Shown piece after piece: positions 38,099-47,179 of a stretch of DNA of 64,000 nucleotides. The position numbers were made by a program, and so were the translations under genes. Location of the stretch: contig CBDCTL010000017.1 of the NCBI GenBank assembly GCA_965222015.1, forward strand, positions 186,001-250,000, written 5' to 3'. The notes below the pieces were generated by a model, which was given only the letters and a program-made list of their open reading frames with translations, was not told the origin of the DNA and did not search any database. This DNA comes from JANQPX01 sp965222015 (GTDB lineage Bacteria > Pseudomonadota > Alphaproteobacteria > Geminicoccales > Geminicoccaceae). The first letter of the stretch is position 1. Each line of letters opens with the position of its first letter.

Positions 38099-39205
38099 AT
38101 GTCGTTCATCAAGAAATTTATCGAACAGGAAAAGATCAATCGTCGGGATCTGCTGCTCGCCTCGGCCTGCGGCCTGGGCGGTGTCGCTGCTACCGGTCTG
38201 ATGGGTCCTGGCATGGCGCGCGCGGCGAGTGCTGATCCGACCATCGCCTGGAGCTATCGCAATCGCACCAACCCCTATTGGAACGAGATCGTCTCGGGCG
38301 GCGAGGCCTTCGTCGAGAGCATCGGCAAGTCCAAGGATGCGCTCACCCACCTGATCAACGAGGGCTCGTCCGAGAAATCGCTCGCCGACGTCAAGGCACT
38401 GCTCGCCAAGACCAACGGCGATCTGGCGCTGGCCATCGACACCAACGATGCGCCGAACGCACGTCCGGTGGTCGAAGCCTGCGCGCAAGCCGGCGCTTAT
38501 GTCTCCACCATCTGGAACAAGACCGACGATCTCCATCCCTGGGACTTCGGCGACAACTATGTCAGCCACATGACCTGGTCCGACGAAAAGCCTGCGGAAG
38601 AGACGGCGCGCATTCTGCTGGAGGCCATGGGCGGCACGGGCGGTGTCGTGCATTTGGGCGGCATCGCCTCGAACAATCCGGCGATCGAGCGGCTGCAGGG
38701 CCTGAAGAACGCGCTTGCCGACTACCCCGACGTCGAACTGCTCGACAGCCAGCCAGCCGACTGGGACACCCAGAAGGCCAACCAGATCATGTCGTCCTTC
38801 ATCACGCGCTACGGCGACGAGATCACCGGCGTGCACTGCGCCAACGACACCATCGGCTATGGCGTGCTGGAGGCGCTTCGCGCCGAGGGCATGGACATTC
38901 CGATCGTCACCTATGACGGCAACCCGCAGGCGGTCGACCTGGTCTCGCAAGGCAAGATTCTGGCGACGGTCTTCACCAACCCGCATTGGGGCGGCGGCAT
39001 TACGGCGTCTCTCGCCTATCATGCAGCGACCGGCGCGTTCAAGCCGTCGGAGGAGCCGGAAGAGCATCGCGAGTTCTACGGCCCGACCATCATGGTCACG
39101 CCGGACGACGCGCTCGACTTCAAGGCCAAGTATCTCGACAACGTGCCGGAATATGACTGGTCCGACTACTGGGGCCCGTCGAACGGTCAGATCCAGTACA
39201 AATGA
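38099..39205 (+). CDS. sugar ABC transporter periplasmic binding protein (ribose-type)
   Basis: 368 residues. A twin-arginine signal appears near residues 14-45 (NRRDLLLASACGLGG, cleaved after an ARA-like site), suggesting Tat export. The mature part is a RbsB-like type-1 binding fold: NRTNPYWNEIVSGGEAFVE near residue 57 and VHCANDTIGYGVLEALRAEG near 242. It delivers a sugar or related solute to the membrane components that follow. GGGAGG precedes the ATG. Confidence 0.88.
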   Translation: MSFIKKFIEQEKINRRDLLLASACGLGGVAATGLMGPGMARAASADPTIAWSYRNRTNPYWNEIVSGGEAFVESIGKSKDALTHLINEGSSEKSLADVKALLAKTNGDLALAIDTNDAPNARPVVEACAQAGAYVSTIWNKTDDLHPWDFGDNYVSHMTWSDEKPAEETARILLEAMGGTGGVVHLGGIASNNPAIERLQGLKNALADYPDVELLDSQPADWDTQKANQIMSSFITRYGDEITGVHCANDTIGYGVLEALRAEGMDIPIVTYDGNPQAVDLVSQGKILATVFTNPHWGGGITASLAYHAATGAFKPSEEPEEHREFYGPTIMVTPDDALDFKAKYLDNVPEYDWSDYWGPSNGQIQYK

Positions 39206-39211
39206 AGTTAG

Positions 39212-39240
39212 CGGCGCGGTCGGTTGGTTCGGCCGCGCCG
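39212..39240 (+). other. hairpin between binding-protein and permease genes
   Basis: CGGCGCGG (39212-39219) pairs with CCGCGCCG (39233-39240), 6 nt after the binding-protein stop. Such hairpins often stop or stabilise transcripts so that the binding protein is made in excess over the membrane parts. No U-run is seen. Confidence 0.5.
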
Positions 39241-39334
39241 ATCGCTCGCTTCCTGGCCCTCATTCTGACGAAAATGCCCGTTGTCGGCTGTGTTTTCGTC
39301 CTGTGAAGGATCGGCTTCCAAGGGCGCACCGACC

Positions 39335-40378
39335 ATGACCGATATCGTCATCCAGACGGCGCCGATGGGCGCGTTCCTGACGAGGGAACGGATCATCAAA
39401 TGGGCGCCGGTTCTGGTGCTGGCGGTGCTGGTTCTGCTGTTTCCCTTCTTCGAGTGGCTGGAGGATTTTCAAGACGGCAAGGAGCACATCTACCTGCTCG
39501 ACAGCCGTTTTCTTTCAATTCGCAATGCCGCACGTATTGCGGTCGCCGCGGCACCGGCCTCGATGGTCGCGGTCGGCGTCACCTTCATCATCATCATGGG
39601 CTCGATAGATCTCAGCATGGAGGGCACGGTGTCGGTCTCTGCCGTCATCTTCGCCTATGCCTTCCTGGCCCTGGGCGGGACGCTGACGAGCGTCGCCGTT
39701 TTGGCGATACCGCTGGCGCTCGTGGTCGGTGCCGTCATGGGCTTCATCAACGGGCTGATCCACGTCCGCCTGAAGATCCCGTCCTTCATGGCAAGCCTCG
39801 CCATGGGCTTCGTCGGCACTGGTCTCGCATTGCTGCTGACCGGAGGTGATCGCGTCCGGGTGGAGGACGAGCTGTTCCGCTCGCTACTGACCGTGCGCAT
39901 CTTCAACTTTCCAATCATGTGCTACGTGGCGCTCGCTTTTCTCCTGATCGCCTGGTTCATCCAGTCGCGCACCACGCTCGGGCGCAATTTCTACGCGGTC
40001 GGCGGCGGTGAGGAACTGGCCCATGCCAGTGGCCTCGATGTCGAGCGCGTGCGCATCCTGGGCTTCACGCTCGCCGGCATCTTCTTCGCGGTCGGCGCCC
40101 TTCTCGCGGTCGGCCGCATCGGCATTGCCGAGACGGCGACCGGCAACAACTTCATGTTCATCTCGATCACCGCGGTCGTGGTCGGCGGCACGGCGCTCTG
40201 GGGCGGCATCGGCGGCGTCTGGAACACGCTGGTCGGCGTTCTGGTGGTCAACGTCATCAACAACGGCATGGTGGTCATCGGCTTGCCGGGCTACGTCCAG
40301 GACGGCGTGCTCGGCCTTCTGGTCATCGCCGCCGTGGTGCTGTCGACCGACCGCAAATCCGTCAGCTTCGTGAAGTAG
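39335..40378 (+). CDS. sugar ABC transporter permease 1 (RbsC-type)
   Basis: 347 residues from ATG 39335; an upstream in-frame start at 39281 lacks support. About ten membrane segments. The RbsC-type motif GSIDLSMEGTVSVSAVI is near residue 89 and the coupling-loop motif GRNFYAVGGGEELAHASGLD near 217. One of two permeases of the importer. Confidence 0.9.
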   Translation: MTDIVIQTAPMGAFLTRERIIKWAPVLVLAVLVLLFPFFEWLEDFQDGKEHIYLLDSRFLSIRNAARIAVAAAPASMVAVGVTFIIIMGSIDLSMEGTVSVSAVIFAYAFLALGGTLTSVAVLAIPLALVVGAVMGFINGLIHVRLKIPSFMASLAMGFVGTGLALLLTGGDRVRVEDELFRSLLTVRIFNFPIMCYVALAFLLIAWFIQSRTTLGRNFYAVGGGEELAHASGLDVERVRILGFTLAGIFFAVGALLAVGRIGIAETATGNNFMFISITAVVVGGTALWGGIGGVWNTLVGVLVVNVINNGMVVIGLPGYVQDGVLGLLVIAAVVLSTDRKSVSFVK

Positions 40379-40390
40379 GAGACGGGCGCC

Positions 40391-41896
40391 GTGTACGAGC
40401 TCAGGAAGGTCGACAAGCATTTCCCGGGCGTGCACGCGCTGAAGGCGGTCGACTTCGAGGTTAATCGCGGCGAGATCGTCGGCCTGGTCGGTGAAAATGG
40501 CGCCGGCAAGTCGACGCTGATGAAGGTGATCTACGGCGCCTATCAGCCGGACGGCGGCAATATCGCCATCGACGGCACGACGGTCCGTTTTCAGAACCCG
40601 CGGCAGGCCATGGAGCACGGCATCGGCATGGTGTTTCAGGAGCAATCCCTGATCACCAACCTCACCGTGATGGAGAATATCTTTCTCGGTTTCGAGCAGC
40701 AGTTCGTGAAGCTCGGTGTCATCGACTGGAAGGCCATGGCCGAGGCCGCGACGCATCAGCTCGCCAAGGTCAGGCTCGACATCGATCCCGCCATGACCAC
40801 CTCGAAGCTGTCCTTTGCCCAGCGCCAGCTGGTCGAGCTCGCCAAGGTGCTGACCCTCGAAGAACGCATCGACGGGGACCTGGTGATCCTCCTCGACGAG
40901 CCGACCTCGGTGCTGGCCAAGGAGGAGGTGGAGCTTCTCTTCAAGATCGTGCGCGATCTCACCAAGCGCGCCTCCTTCATCTTCGTCAGCCACCGCATGG
41001 ACGAGGTGCTTGAGCTCTCCGATCGCATCTATGTCATGAAGGACGGCGAGGTGGTGGACGTGGTCGCCCATGACCAGGCCGACATGGATGCGATTCAGCA
41101 CAAGATGGTGGGCCGCGACATCGACAAGGAATATTACCGCGAGCAGAAGCAGCACCCTTACGACCCGAAGACGATGCTCCTGCAATTCGACCATGTCAGC
41201 CTCGGCGACCGCTATAAGGACATCTCCTTCACACTGCATGCGGGCGAGGTGCTCTGCCTCGTCGGCACGGAAGGAGCGGGGCGGGAAGCTGTTCTTAGAA
41301 CCATCTTCGGTCTGGAAACGCCGAGCGCCGGCAGGGTCACGATCAAGGGCGAAGCGGTCGAGCGCTTCACGGCCAGAGGCGGAGTCAGGCTCGGCGTCGG
41401 CTATCTGCCGCGCGAGCGCAAGGTCGAGGGCATCGTCGCCGGCATGAACGTCTACGAGAATATGACGCTCAGCCAGATGAAGAATTATGCGAGCGCCGGC
41501 GTGCTCAAAGTCGGCGAGGAGAAGACGCTGGCCCGACGTTGGATCGAGCGCCTCGGCATCAAGACGCCGAGTGAGAACAAGGACTGCGGTGGGCTTTCCG
41601 GCGGCAATCAGCAAAAGGTCGTGCTCGCCAAATGGCGTTCAGGCGGCTCCGACATCATGCTGCTCGATCATCCGACCCGCGGCCTCGACATCGGCGCGAA
41701 AGAAGACGTCTACGAGATGGTGCGCGAGATGTCGGACGCCGGCGTGGGCATCATCCTGATCGCCGACACGCTGGAGGAGGCGATCGGGCTCAGCCACACG
41801 ATCATCGTCATCAAGGACGGCGAATTCCAAAAACGCTTCGACGGAAAACCGGGCGACAAGCCGTCGCTCTACGACCTCGTCCATCACATGATCTGA
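40391..41896 (+). CDS. sugar ABC transporter ATPase (RbsA/MglA-type, two ATP-binding domains)
   Basis: 501 residues from GTG 40391. Domain 1 has Walker A GENGAGKST near residue 35 and Walker B LVILLDEPTSVL; its signature region reads LSFAQRQLVELAK. Domain 2 has a degenerate Walker A (GTEGAGREA), as is usual in RbsA, and LSGGNQQKVVLAKW. It hydrolyses ATP to drive import through the two flanking permeases. Confidence 0.92.
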   Translation: MYELRKVDKHFPGVHALKAVDFEVNRGEIVGLVGENGAGKSTLMKVIYGAYQPDGGNIAIDGTTVRFQNPRQAMEHGIGMVFQEQSLITNLTVMENIFLGFEQQFVKLGVIDWKAMAEAATHQLAKVRLDIDPAMTTSKLSFAQRQLVELAKVLTLEERIDGDLVILLDEPTSVLAKEEVELLFKIVRDLTKRASFIFVSHRMDEVLELSDRIYVMKDGEVVDVVAHDQADMDAIQHKMVGRDIDKEYYREQKQHPYDPKTMLLQFDHVSLGDRYKDISFTLHAGEVLCLVGTEGAGREAVLRTIFGLETPSAGRVTIKGEAVERFTARGGVRLGVGYLPRERKVEGIVAGMNVYENMTLSQMKNYASAGVLKVGEEKTLARRWIERLGIKTPSENKDCGGLSGGNQQKVVLAKWRSGGSDIMLLDHPTRGLDIGAKEDVYEMVREMSDAGVGIILIADTLEEAIGLSHTIIVIKDGEFQKRFDGKPGDKPSLYDLVHHMI

Positions 41897-41905
41897 GGCA
41901 GATCC

Positions 41906-42850
41906 ATGAACTTTGAGACCATAAGACCGCATCTGCCCTGGATCACGCTGCTTGGACTCGTCGTCATCGTCGGCGTCATCAATCCGAGCTTCTTCAACCC
42001 GGCCGGTCTGTTGTCGCTGGCCACCGACGTGGCCCCGCTGTTCATCATGGCGCTCGGCATGACCTTCGCGATCTATATCGGCGGCATCGATCTGTCGGCA
42101 CAGCAGGTGGCGAACCTGATCACCGTGCTCGCCACCGTCTATCTCGCCCAGTTCGGCATCGGCGTCGCCCTTCTTTGCGTGCTCGCCGGTTTCCTGATCG
42201 GCGCGATATCCGGTTTCGTCACCACCCGCCTCTACGTTCCCTCCTTCGTCTCGACCCTCGCCATGGGCTTCGTAGCACTCTCGGCAGCGAAATATTTCTC
42301 CGGCGAGCGCGCCCTTTCGATGGACGCGACGGCACGCAACGAGAGCTTCGGCTGGATGTTCGGCTCGACCGCCGGCTTTCCGCATCCCCTGATCATCGCA
42401 GCGCTGCTCCTGGCGCTCGCCTGGTTCCTGCAGACCCGCACCACCTTCGGCCGTGCCCTCAAGGCTGTGGGTTCGGGCGAGCTCGCTGCGGTCGCCTCCG
42501 GTCTCGATGTCGACCGCGTCAAGATCCTCGCCTTCGCGCTCTCCGGGAGCTTCGCCGCGATCGCAGGGCTGATGTTCTCGGTGAAGCTTTCGGGCGGCGA
42601 CGCCAACCTCGCCAATGGTTTTTTGCTGCTTGCGATCGTCGCCGTACTGGTGGGCGGCACGCCGCTGACTGGCGGGGTCGGCGGCGTGCTCAACACCGCG
42701 ATCGGCACGCTGATGGTCATGGTGATCCGTGCTGCCATGGTCTATCTCGAGGTTGACGCCACCCAGCAGCAGATGGTGTTCGGCATCGTGCTGATCATCG
42801 CGATCGCGCTGACGATCGATCGAAGCAAGCTCAGAGGTGTGGTAAAATGA
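41906..42850 (+). CDS. sugar ABC transporter permease 2 (RbsC-type)
   Basis: 314 residues, about nine membrane segments. GGIDLSAQQVANLI near residue 54 and GRALKAVGSGELAAVASGLD near 190 parallel permease 1. Two distinct permeases with one double ATPase form the complete importer. The stop overlaps the following dehydrogenase start by 4 nt, so the sugar is probably oxidised soon after uptake. Confidence 0.9.
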   Translation: MNFETIRPHLPWITLLGLVVIVGVINPSFFNPAGLLSLATDVAPLFIMALGMTFAIYIGGIDLSAQQVANLITVLATVYLAQFGIGVALLCVLAGFLIGAISGFVTTRLYVPSFVSTLAMGFVALSAAKYFSGERALSMDATARNESFGWMFGSTAGFPHPLIIAALLLALAWFLQTRTTFGRALKAVGSGELAAVASGLDVDRVKILAFALSGSFAAIAGLMFSVKLSGGDANLANGFLLLAIVAVLVGGTPLTGGVGGVLNTAIGTLMVMVIRAAMVYLEVDATQQQMVFGIVLIIAIALTIDRSKLRGVVK

Positions 42851-43878
42851 CCGAGACCATGCGCGCCGCTGTCCTGATCGAGCCCGGCCGGTTCGAGGTC
42901 AAGGACGTGCCTAGGCCTGAGCCTGGCCGGAGCGAGGCGCTGATCAAGATCGTGCGTACCGGGATCTGCGGCACCGACATGCATATCTTCCACGGCCACT
43001 ATGCCGCGGACAAGCTGCCGATGATTCCGGGTCATGAATTCACCGGCCATGTCGCGGCCCTGGGGCTGGATGTCACCGGCCTCGACGAAGGACAGCCTGT
43101 CGTGGCCGACATGAATATCGGCTGCGATCGCTGCTATTGGTGCCGTCGCCACGAGATCCTGAACTGTCCCGAAATGCAGCAGATCGGCATCACCATCGAT
43201 GGCGCCTTTGCCGAGTACGTGGTCGTGCCTGCACAGCTTGTCATCCCAGCGCCGGAGCATATCGGTCCGGAAATTCTGGCGCTGACCGAGCCGCTTGCCT
43301 GCGTGGTGCGCGCCGCGAGAAAGGCGCGCGTCACCTTCGGCCAGTCGGTCGTCATCCTCGGCGTCGGCCCGATCGGCAATCTGCATGTTCAGCTGATGCG
43401 TAATATCGGCGCCGCCCCGATCATCGCCGCCGATATCAGCCCTGAACGGGTGCAGATGGCGCTCGATGGCGGCGCCGATATCGGGGTCAGCGATTCGTCC
43501 GCCCTGAAGCAGGCGGTGCTGGAGGCCACCGATGGGCGCGGCGCCGACCTGGTGATCGAAAGCGTCGGCAATGCAGCACTCTACGCACAAGCGACCGATC
43601 TGATGCGCAAAGGCGGCCATCTCGCAGCCTTCGGCCTGACCGGACCCGACAAGGCGCTCTCGCTCGACATTCTGACCACGATCCTGGAGGAAAACTCGGT
43701 CAAGGGCTCGGTTGCCGGTATGCGCGAGGACATGCATGACTCGCTGACCCTGCTGACCCACGGTCGGATCAAGACGGATCTGTTCACACGCGCCTCTTAC
43801 CCGCTTGGGAAGATCCAGGAAGCGTTCGACAGCTTCGCCGTACGGCCGCAGGATCTAAAAACGCAAATCGTCATGTAG
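42847..43878 (+). CDS. zinc-containing alcohol/polyol dehydrogenase
   Basis: 343 residues, medium-chain dehydrogenase. Catalytic-zinc residues are the cysteine in RTGICGTDMH and the GHE motif in PGHEFTGH. Structural-zinc cysteines are in the GCDRCYWCRRHEILNC run near residue 95. The NAD-binding motif is GVGPIGN near 175. Resembles threonine/sorbitol/galactitol dehydrogenases. Co-translated with permease 2. Confidence 0.9.
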   Translation: MTETMRAAVLIEPGRFEVKDVPRPEPGRSEALIKIVRTGICGTDMHIFHGHYAADKLPMIPGHEFTGHVAALGLDVTGLDEGQPVVADMNIGCDRCYWCRRHEILNCPEMQQIGITIDGAFAEYVVVPAQLVIPAPEHIGPEILALTEPLACVVRAARKARVTFGQSVVILGVGPIGNLHVQLMRNIGAAPIIAADISPERVQMALDGGADIGVSDSSALKQAVLEATDGRGADLVIESVGNAALYAQATDLMRKGGHLAAFGLTGPDKALSLDILTTILEENSVKGSVAGMREDMHDSLTLLTHGRIKTDLFTRASYPLGKIQEAFDSFAVRPQDLKTQIVM

Positions 43879-43959
43879 TGGAAGGCACGGCCGCTTCGTT
43901 GATTCGCTTGGATAGCAAGCAGCCAGGATAAGGCGACGTCAAAGAGCAACTGGATCGGG

Positions 43960-45564
43960 ATGATGGTGGAAAAGGGTTATGACTATGTGATCGTCGGCGG
44001 CGGCTCGGCCGGCTGCGTCTTGGCGAATCGATTGAGCGAGAATTCGGATGCGCGCGTGCTTCTCTTGGAGGCCGGCGGTGATGACAACCACTATCTGATC
44101 CACATGCCCGTCGGCTTCGCCAAAATGACCGACGGCCCTCACACCTGGGGCCTGACCACAGCGCCGCAAAAGTACGCCAACAACCGCGAAATTCCCTACG
44201 CCCAGGCGCGTGTGATCGGCGGCGGCAGCTCGATCAATGCCGAGGTTTTCACCCGCGGCAATCCCGTGGACTATGACCGCTGGGCGAACGAGGAAGGCTG
44301 CGAAGGCTGGAGCTTCAAGGACGTCCAGCAATACTTCATCCGGTCCGAGGGCAACACCATCCTTGCAGGCGACTGGCACGGCACAGAAGGCGGCCTCGGT
44401 GTGTCCAACATCCCCGATCCGCAGCCCATGACTCGCGCCTTCGTCCAATCCTGCCAGGAACGCGGCATCCCCTACAATCCCGATTTCAACGGCGAGCGGC
44501 AGGCCGGCTCAGGCGTCTATCAGACGACGACGAAAAACTACCGCCGCTGCTCTGCTGCGACCGGTTATCTGAAGCCGGTCTTGACGCGGCCGAACCTGAC
44601 GGTCGAGATGAACTGTCTGGTGGAGCGCATCACTTTCGAGGGGATGCGCGCGACCGGTGTTCGTTATTTCGACGGCAAGGAAAGCGTGGCCGTTCGCGCG
44701 GACAGCGAGGTCATCGTCACATCAGGTGCCATCGGCACGCCCAAGATCATGATGCTCTCGGGCGTCGGCGGAGCAGCGCATCTGAAGGAGCACGGCATCG
44801 ATGTCGTGCATGATCTGCCAGGCGTCGGCGAGAACCTGACCGACCATTTCGGCATCGATATCGTCGCCGAGCTCACCGGCCACTACAGCCTGGACAAATA
44901 CAATAAATGGCACTGGGCGGCGCTCGCCGGCATCCAGTATTACCTTTTCAACTCAGGCCCGGTGACCTCGAATATCGTCGAGGGCGGCGCGTTCTGGTTT
45001 GCGGACAAAACCAGCCCGGTGCCTGATCTGCAGTTCCATTTCCTGGCCGGCGCCGGCGCCGAGGCGGGCGTGCCGAGCGTCCCGCCCGGTTCATCCGGCA
45101 TCACGCTCAATTCCTACACACTTCGTCCGAAGAGCCGCGGCACGGTCCGCCTGCGCTCGGCCGATCCCGTCGCCCAGCCCATCGTCGATCCCAACTTCCT
45201 GGCAGAGCCCGACGACCTCAAGACCTCGGTCGAGGGCGTGAAGATCAGCTGCGAGATTTTTTCAAAGCCAAGCCTCAAGAAATACATCCGAGCACTTCGC
45301 TATCCCAATGACGAGGTGAAGACGCAGAAAGACTTCGAGGCCTATGCCCGGCAATATGGCCGCACCTCCTATCATCCCACCTGCACCTGCAAGATGGGCG
45401 TCGATGAGATGGCGGTGGTCGACCCGCAGCTCCGCGTCCGGGGCCTGGATGGCCTCCGCATCTGCGACAGCTCGACCATGCCGAGCCTGATCGGCTCCAA
45501 CACCAACGCCCCCACCATCATGATCGCCGAGAAGGCCAGCGACCTGATCCGCGGCAATCAATAG
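43960..45564 (+). CDS. GMC-family FAD oxidoreductase (choline dehydrogenase-like)
   Basis: 534 residues. The FAD motif VGGGSAGCVLANRLSE is near residue 12, GMC signature 1 is RVIGGGSSINAEVFTRGN near 86, signature 2 is TSGAIGTPKIMMLSGVG near 250, and the active-site histidine lies in SYHPTCTCKMG near 470. No signal peptide. It would oxidise an alcohol group to an aldehyde. Last gene of the + strand sugar cluster, with a gap of 81 nt from the zinc dehydrogenase. Confidence 0.9.
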   Translation: MMVEKGYDYVIVGGGSAGCVLANRLSENSDARVLLLEAGGDDNHYLIHMPVGFAKMTDGPHTWGLTTAPQKYANNREIPYAQARVIGGGSSINAEVFTRGNPVDYDRWANEEGCEGWSFKDVQQYFIRSEGNTILAGDWHGTEGGLGVSNIPDPQPMTRAFVQSCQERGIPYNPDFNGERQAGSGVYQTTTKNYRRCSAATGYLKPVLTRPNLTVEMNCLVERITFEGMRATGVRYFDGKESVAVRADSEVIVTSGAIGTPKIMMLSGVGGAAHLKEHGIDVVHDLPGVGENLTDHFGIDIVAELTGHYSLDKYNKWHWAALAGIQYYLFNSGPVTSNIVEGGAFWFADKTSPVPDLQFHFLAGAGAEAGVPSVPPGSSGITLNSYTLRPKSRGTVRLRSADPVAQPIVDPNFLAEPDDLKTSVEGVKISCEIFSKPSLKKYIRALRYPNDEVKTQKDFEAYARQYGRTSYHPTCTCKMGVDEMAVVDPQLRVRGLDGLRICDSSTMPSLIGSNTNAPTIMIAEKASDLIRGNQ

Positions 45565-45866
45565 TCGAACGTCGGCCCGCGTTCATCTTTTCTTACTCAG
45601 ATGTCGGCGGTCCAGGGGCCCACTATGCGCAGGCAGGCGATTGATTTTTATAGACGTTTTGCTGAGTCCATTATTTCAAACTACCGATTTCTGGGCAGCT
45701 ATTCCGATTGATAAGGTCCCGGCTCCACTGGGGGGATTCCGGATGTTTCTCCATAAGAGGAGGGTTTCCTGGAGTCCTGATGTCGATGTTGATTCGATCA
45801 GCGGCATTTTTCTGGTTCCATGCTTTTCCGGGTCAAGACTTTCTCACCTTTCTCTGCCATGCATGT

Positions 45867-45942
45867 TCCATGCGATCCTGGGAGTCCGCCCGCACGCCGA
45901 GAAAGGGTGGGGGCGGGGATCGGATTCCCAGGATCACATGGA
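45867..45942 (+). repeat. palindromic dispersed element, copy A
   Basis: A 17-nt arm (TCCATGCGATCCTGGGA, 45867-45883) is mirrored with one mismatch at 45926-45942. The GC-rich 42-nt centre reads like the reverse complement of the centre of copy B at 49742-49818. Size and position in an intergenic gap fit a REP/MITE-like family of extragenic palindromes. Confidence 0.75.
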
Positions 45943-45973
45943 CCTGGACCAAGGTCTGGCACAGCAACGTTAA

Positions 45974-46007
45974 CATCGGGTTGGCGCGAGCATCGGGTTG
46001 GCGCGAG
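45974..46007 (+). repeat. 17-nt perfect tandem duplication
   Basis: CATCGGGTTGGCGCGAG occurs twice in direct succession (45974-45990 and 45991-46007), 31 nt after palindromic copy A. Two units only; probably a recent slippage or a protein-binding repeat. Confidence 0.85.
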
Positions 46008-46081
46008 CGAGGCGGCGTTGCCGACAGGACATGCGCCATCTTGGTGGCAAGCGCCCGTCAACGCCCCCGGCCGCCGCCGGG

Positions 46082-46900
46082 TTAGTCCCAGTCGGGTGCC
46101 CAGGGGACGAGGTCCTGGGTGACGATGCGGTAGTTGGTGTGGGTCAGCTTGTCGATGCGCGCCATGTCGACGCTGGAAAGTGTGAAGTCCATGATGTCGA
46201 AATTGGCGCGGATGTTCTCGGGCTTGGTGGACATGGTATTGACGCTGACCCCTTTCTGGAGGATCCAGCGCAGCACCACCTGGCCGGCGGACTTGCCGTA
46301 GCCCTTGCCGATCTTTTCGAACGCCGGCTGCTTGAACACCTCACCGCGTGCGACCGAGCAGTAGGAGGAAAGCGGAATGCCGACCTCGCTGGCGCCGGCG
46401 AGCAGCTTCTCCTGGTTCAGGAGCGGGTGGAACTCCACCTGGTTGGTGACGATCGGTGCGTCGATGATCGACACGGCGTCCTGCAGCATGGCGACGGTGT
46501 AGTTCGAAACACCGATAGTCTTCGCAAGGCCCTTGTCGTAGGCCTGCTGCAGTAGCTTGAGCGAGGGGGCGATGTCGCCGCCGATCGGCGGCCAATGGAG
46601 GAGCAGCACGTCGACCTGGTCGATCTGCAGGTTCCGAAGGCTCTCCTCGACCGAGGCCAGAAATTTGTCCTCGCCGAAATTGTCGGGATGCACCTTGGTG
46701 GTGATACAGAGCTCGTCCCGCGGCAAGCCGGTCGCCTTCAACGCTTCGCCGGTCTCCGCCTCGTTGCCGTACATCTGCGCGGTGTCGAAGGCGCGGTAGC
46801 CGACCTCGGCTGCGATCTGGATCGCCTGCCTCGCACCGTCCCCGGTCAGCGGAAAGGTGCCGAAGGCACGCTGATTGGCATTCCGGTAATAGATGTTCAT
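46082..46900 (-). CDS. aldo/keto reductase
   Basis: 272 residues from ATG 46900, with GGGAGC 7 nt upstream; an upstream in-frame ATG adds 9 residues. Catalytic tetrad visible: Asp in YRAFDTAQM, Tyr in QMYGNE, Lys in ITTKVHP and His in LLLHWPP. NADPH-binding STKPENI lies near the C-terminus. Resembles 2,5-diketo-gluconate reductase-type enzymes. Divergent from the CoA-transferase gene with GTAAC-N6-GTTAC palindromes between them. Confidence 0.9.
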   Translation of the reverse strand: MNIYYRNANQRAFGTFPLTGDGARQAIQIAAEVGYRAFDTAQMYGNEAETGEALKATGLPRDELCITTKVHPDNFGEDKFLASVEESLRNLQIDQVDVLLLHWPPIGGDIAPSLKLLQQAYDKGLAKTIGVSNYTVAMLQDAVSIIDAPIVTNQVEFHPLLNQEKLLAGASEVGIPLSSYCSVARGEVFKQPAFEKIGKGYGKSAGQVVLRWILQKGVSVNTMSTKPENIRANFDIMDFTLSSVDMARIDKLTHTNYRIVTQDLVPWAPDWD

Positions 46901-47033
46901 GGTCAGCTCCCTATCGCACCGACCCATTCATAACGCGCAGCTGCGAATGGGAAAGTTGATGCAAAACCAAAGAGATCGTGCAGCGTCTCCCGAATCACCT
47001 ACATGTGTTGCTGCACGATGGCTTTCGATCTGT

Positions 47034-47049
47034 GTAACTTAATGGTTAC
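47034..47049. promoter_or_regulatory. palindromic operator GTAAC-N6-GTTAC, site 1
   Basis: GTAACTTAATGGTTAC. Lies 134 nt upstream of the aldo/keto reductase start and 130 nt upstream of the CoA-transferase start. One of four copies of the same dyad, all confined to two divergent gaps. Confidence 0.7.
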
Positions 47050-47132
47050 TTGTTGCATAGCCCCTGGTGAGCGACGTCGGTATTGCAGCGATTTCGATGC
47101 TTGATTCGGCAGATGGGGGTTGGCATATTGAG

Positions 47133-47148
47133 ATAACCAAATGGTTAC
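47133..47148. promoter_or_regulatory. palindromic operator GTAAC-N6-GTTAC, site 2
   Basis: ATAACCAAATGGTTAC, with one mismatch to the consensus. Its edge is 31 nt from the GTG start of the CoA-transferase gene, the same distance as sites 3 and 4 show to their genes. An apparent ATG at 47141 lies inside this operator and is not taken as the gene start. Confidence 0.7.
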
Positions 47149-47179
47149 TTTCTGCTGCGATAGCACTCGGGGACATCCT

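Larger units (their letters stand above)
45565..46081. other. 517-nt gene-free gap with repeats
   Basis: Lower GC than the flanks. It holds a 76-bp palindromic element (45867-45942) and a 17-nt tandem duplication (45974-46007), each listed separately. No convincing reading frame, promoter or terminator is visible in the remainder. The left 250 nt may be old, degraded coding sequence, but nothing was recognised. Confidence 0.6.

Noticed and set aside
45641..46085. Several open frames of 85-125 codons in the 45.6-46.1 kb gap
   Set aside because: They cross the palindrome and the tandem repeat, have no ribosome site and no recognisable protein.
47141..47179. ATG 47141 as start of the CoA-transferase
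   Set aside because: It lies inside an operator palindrome; GTG 47180 gives the same 31-nt operator-to-start distance as in the sister genes.
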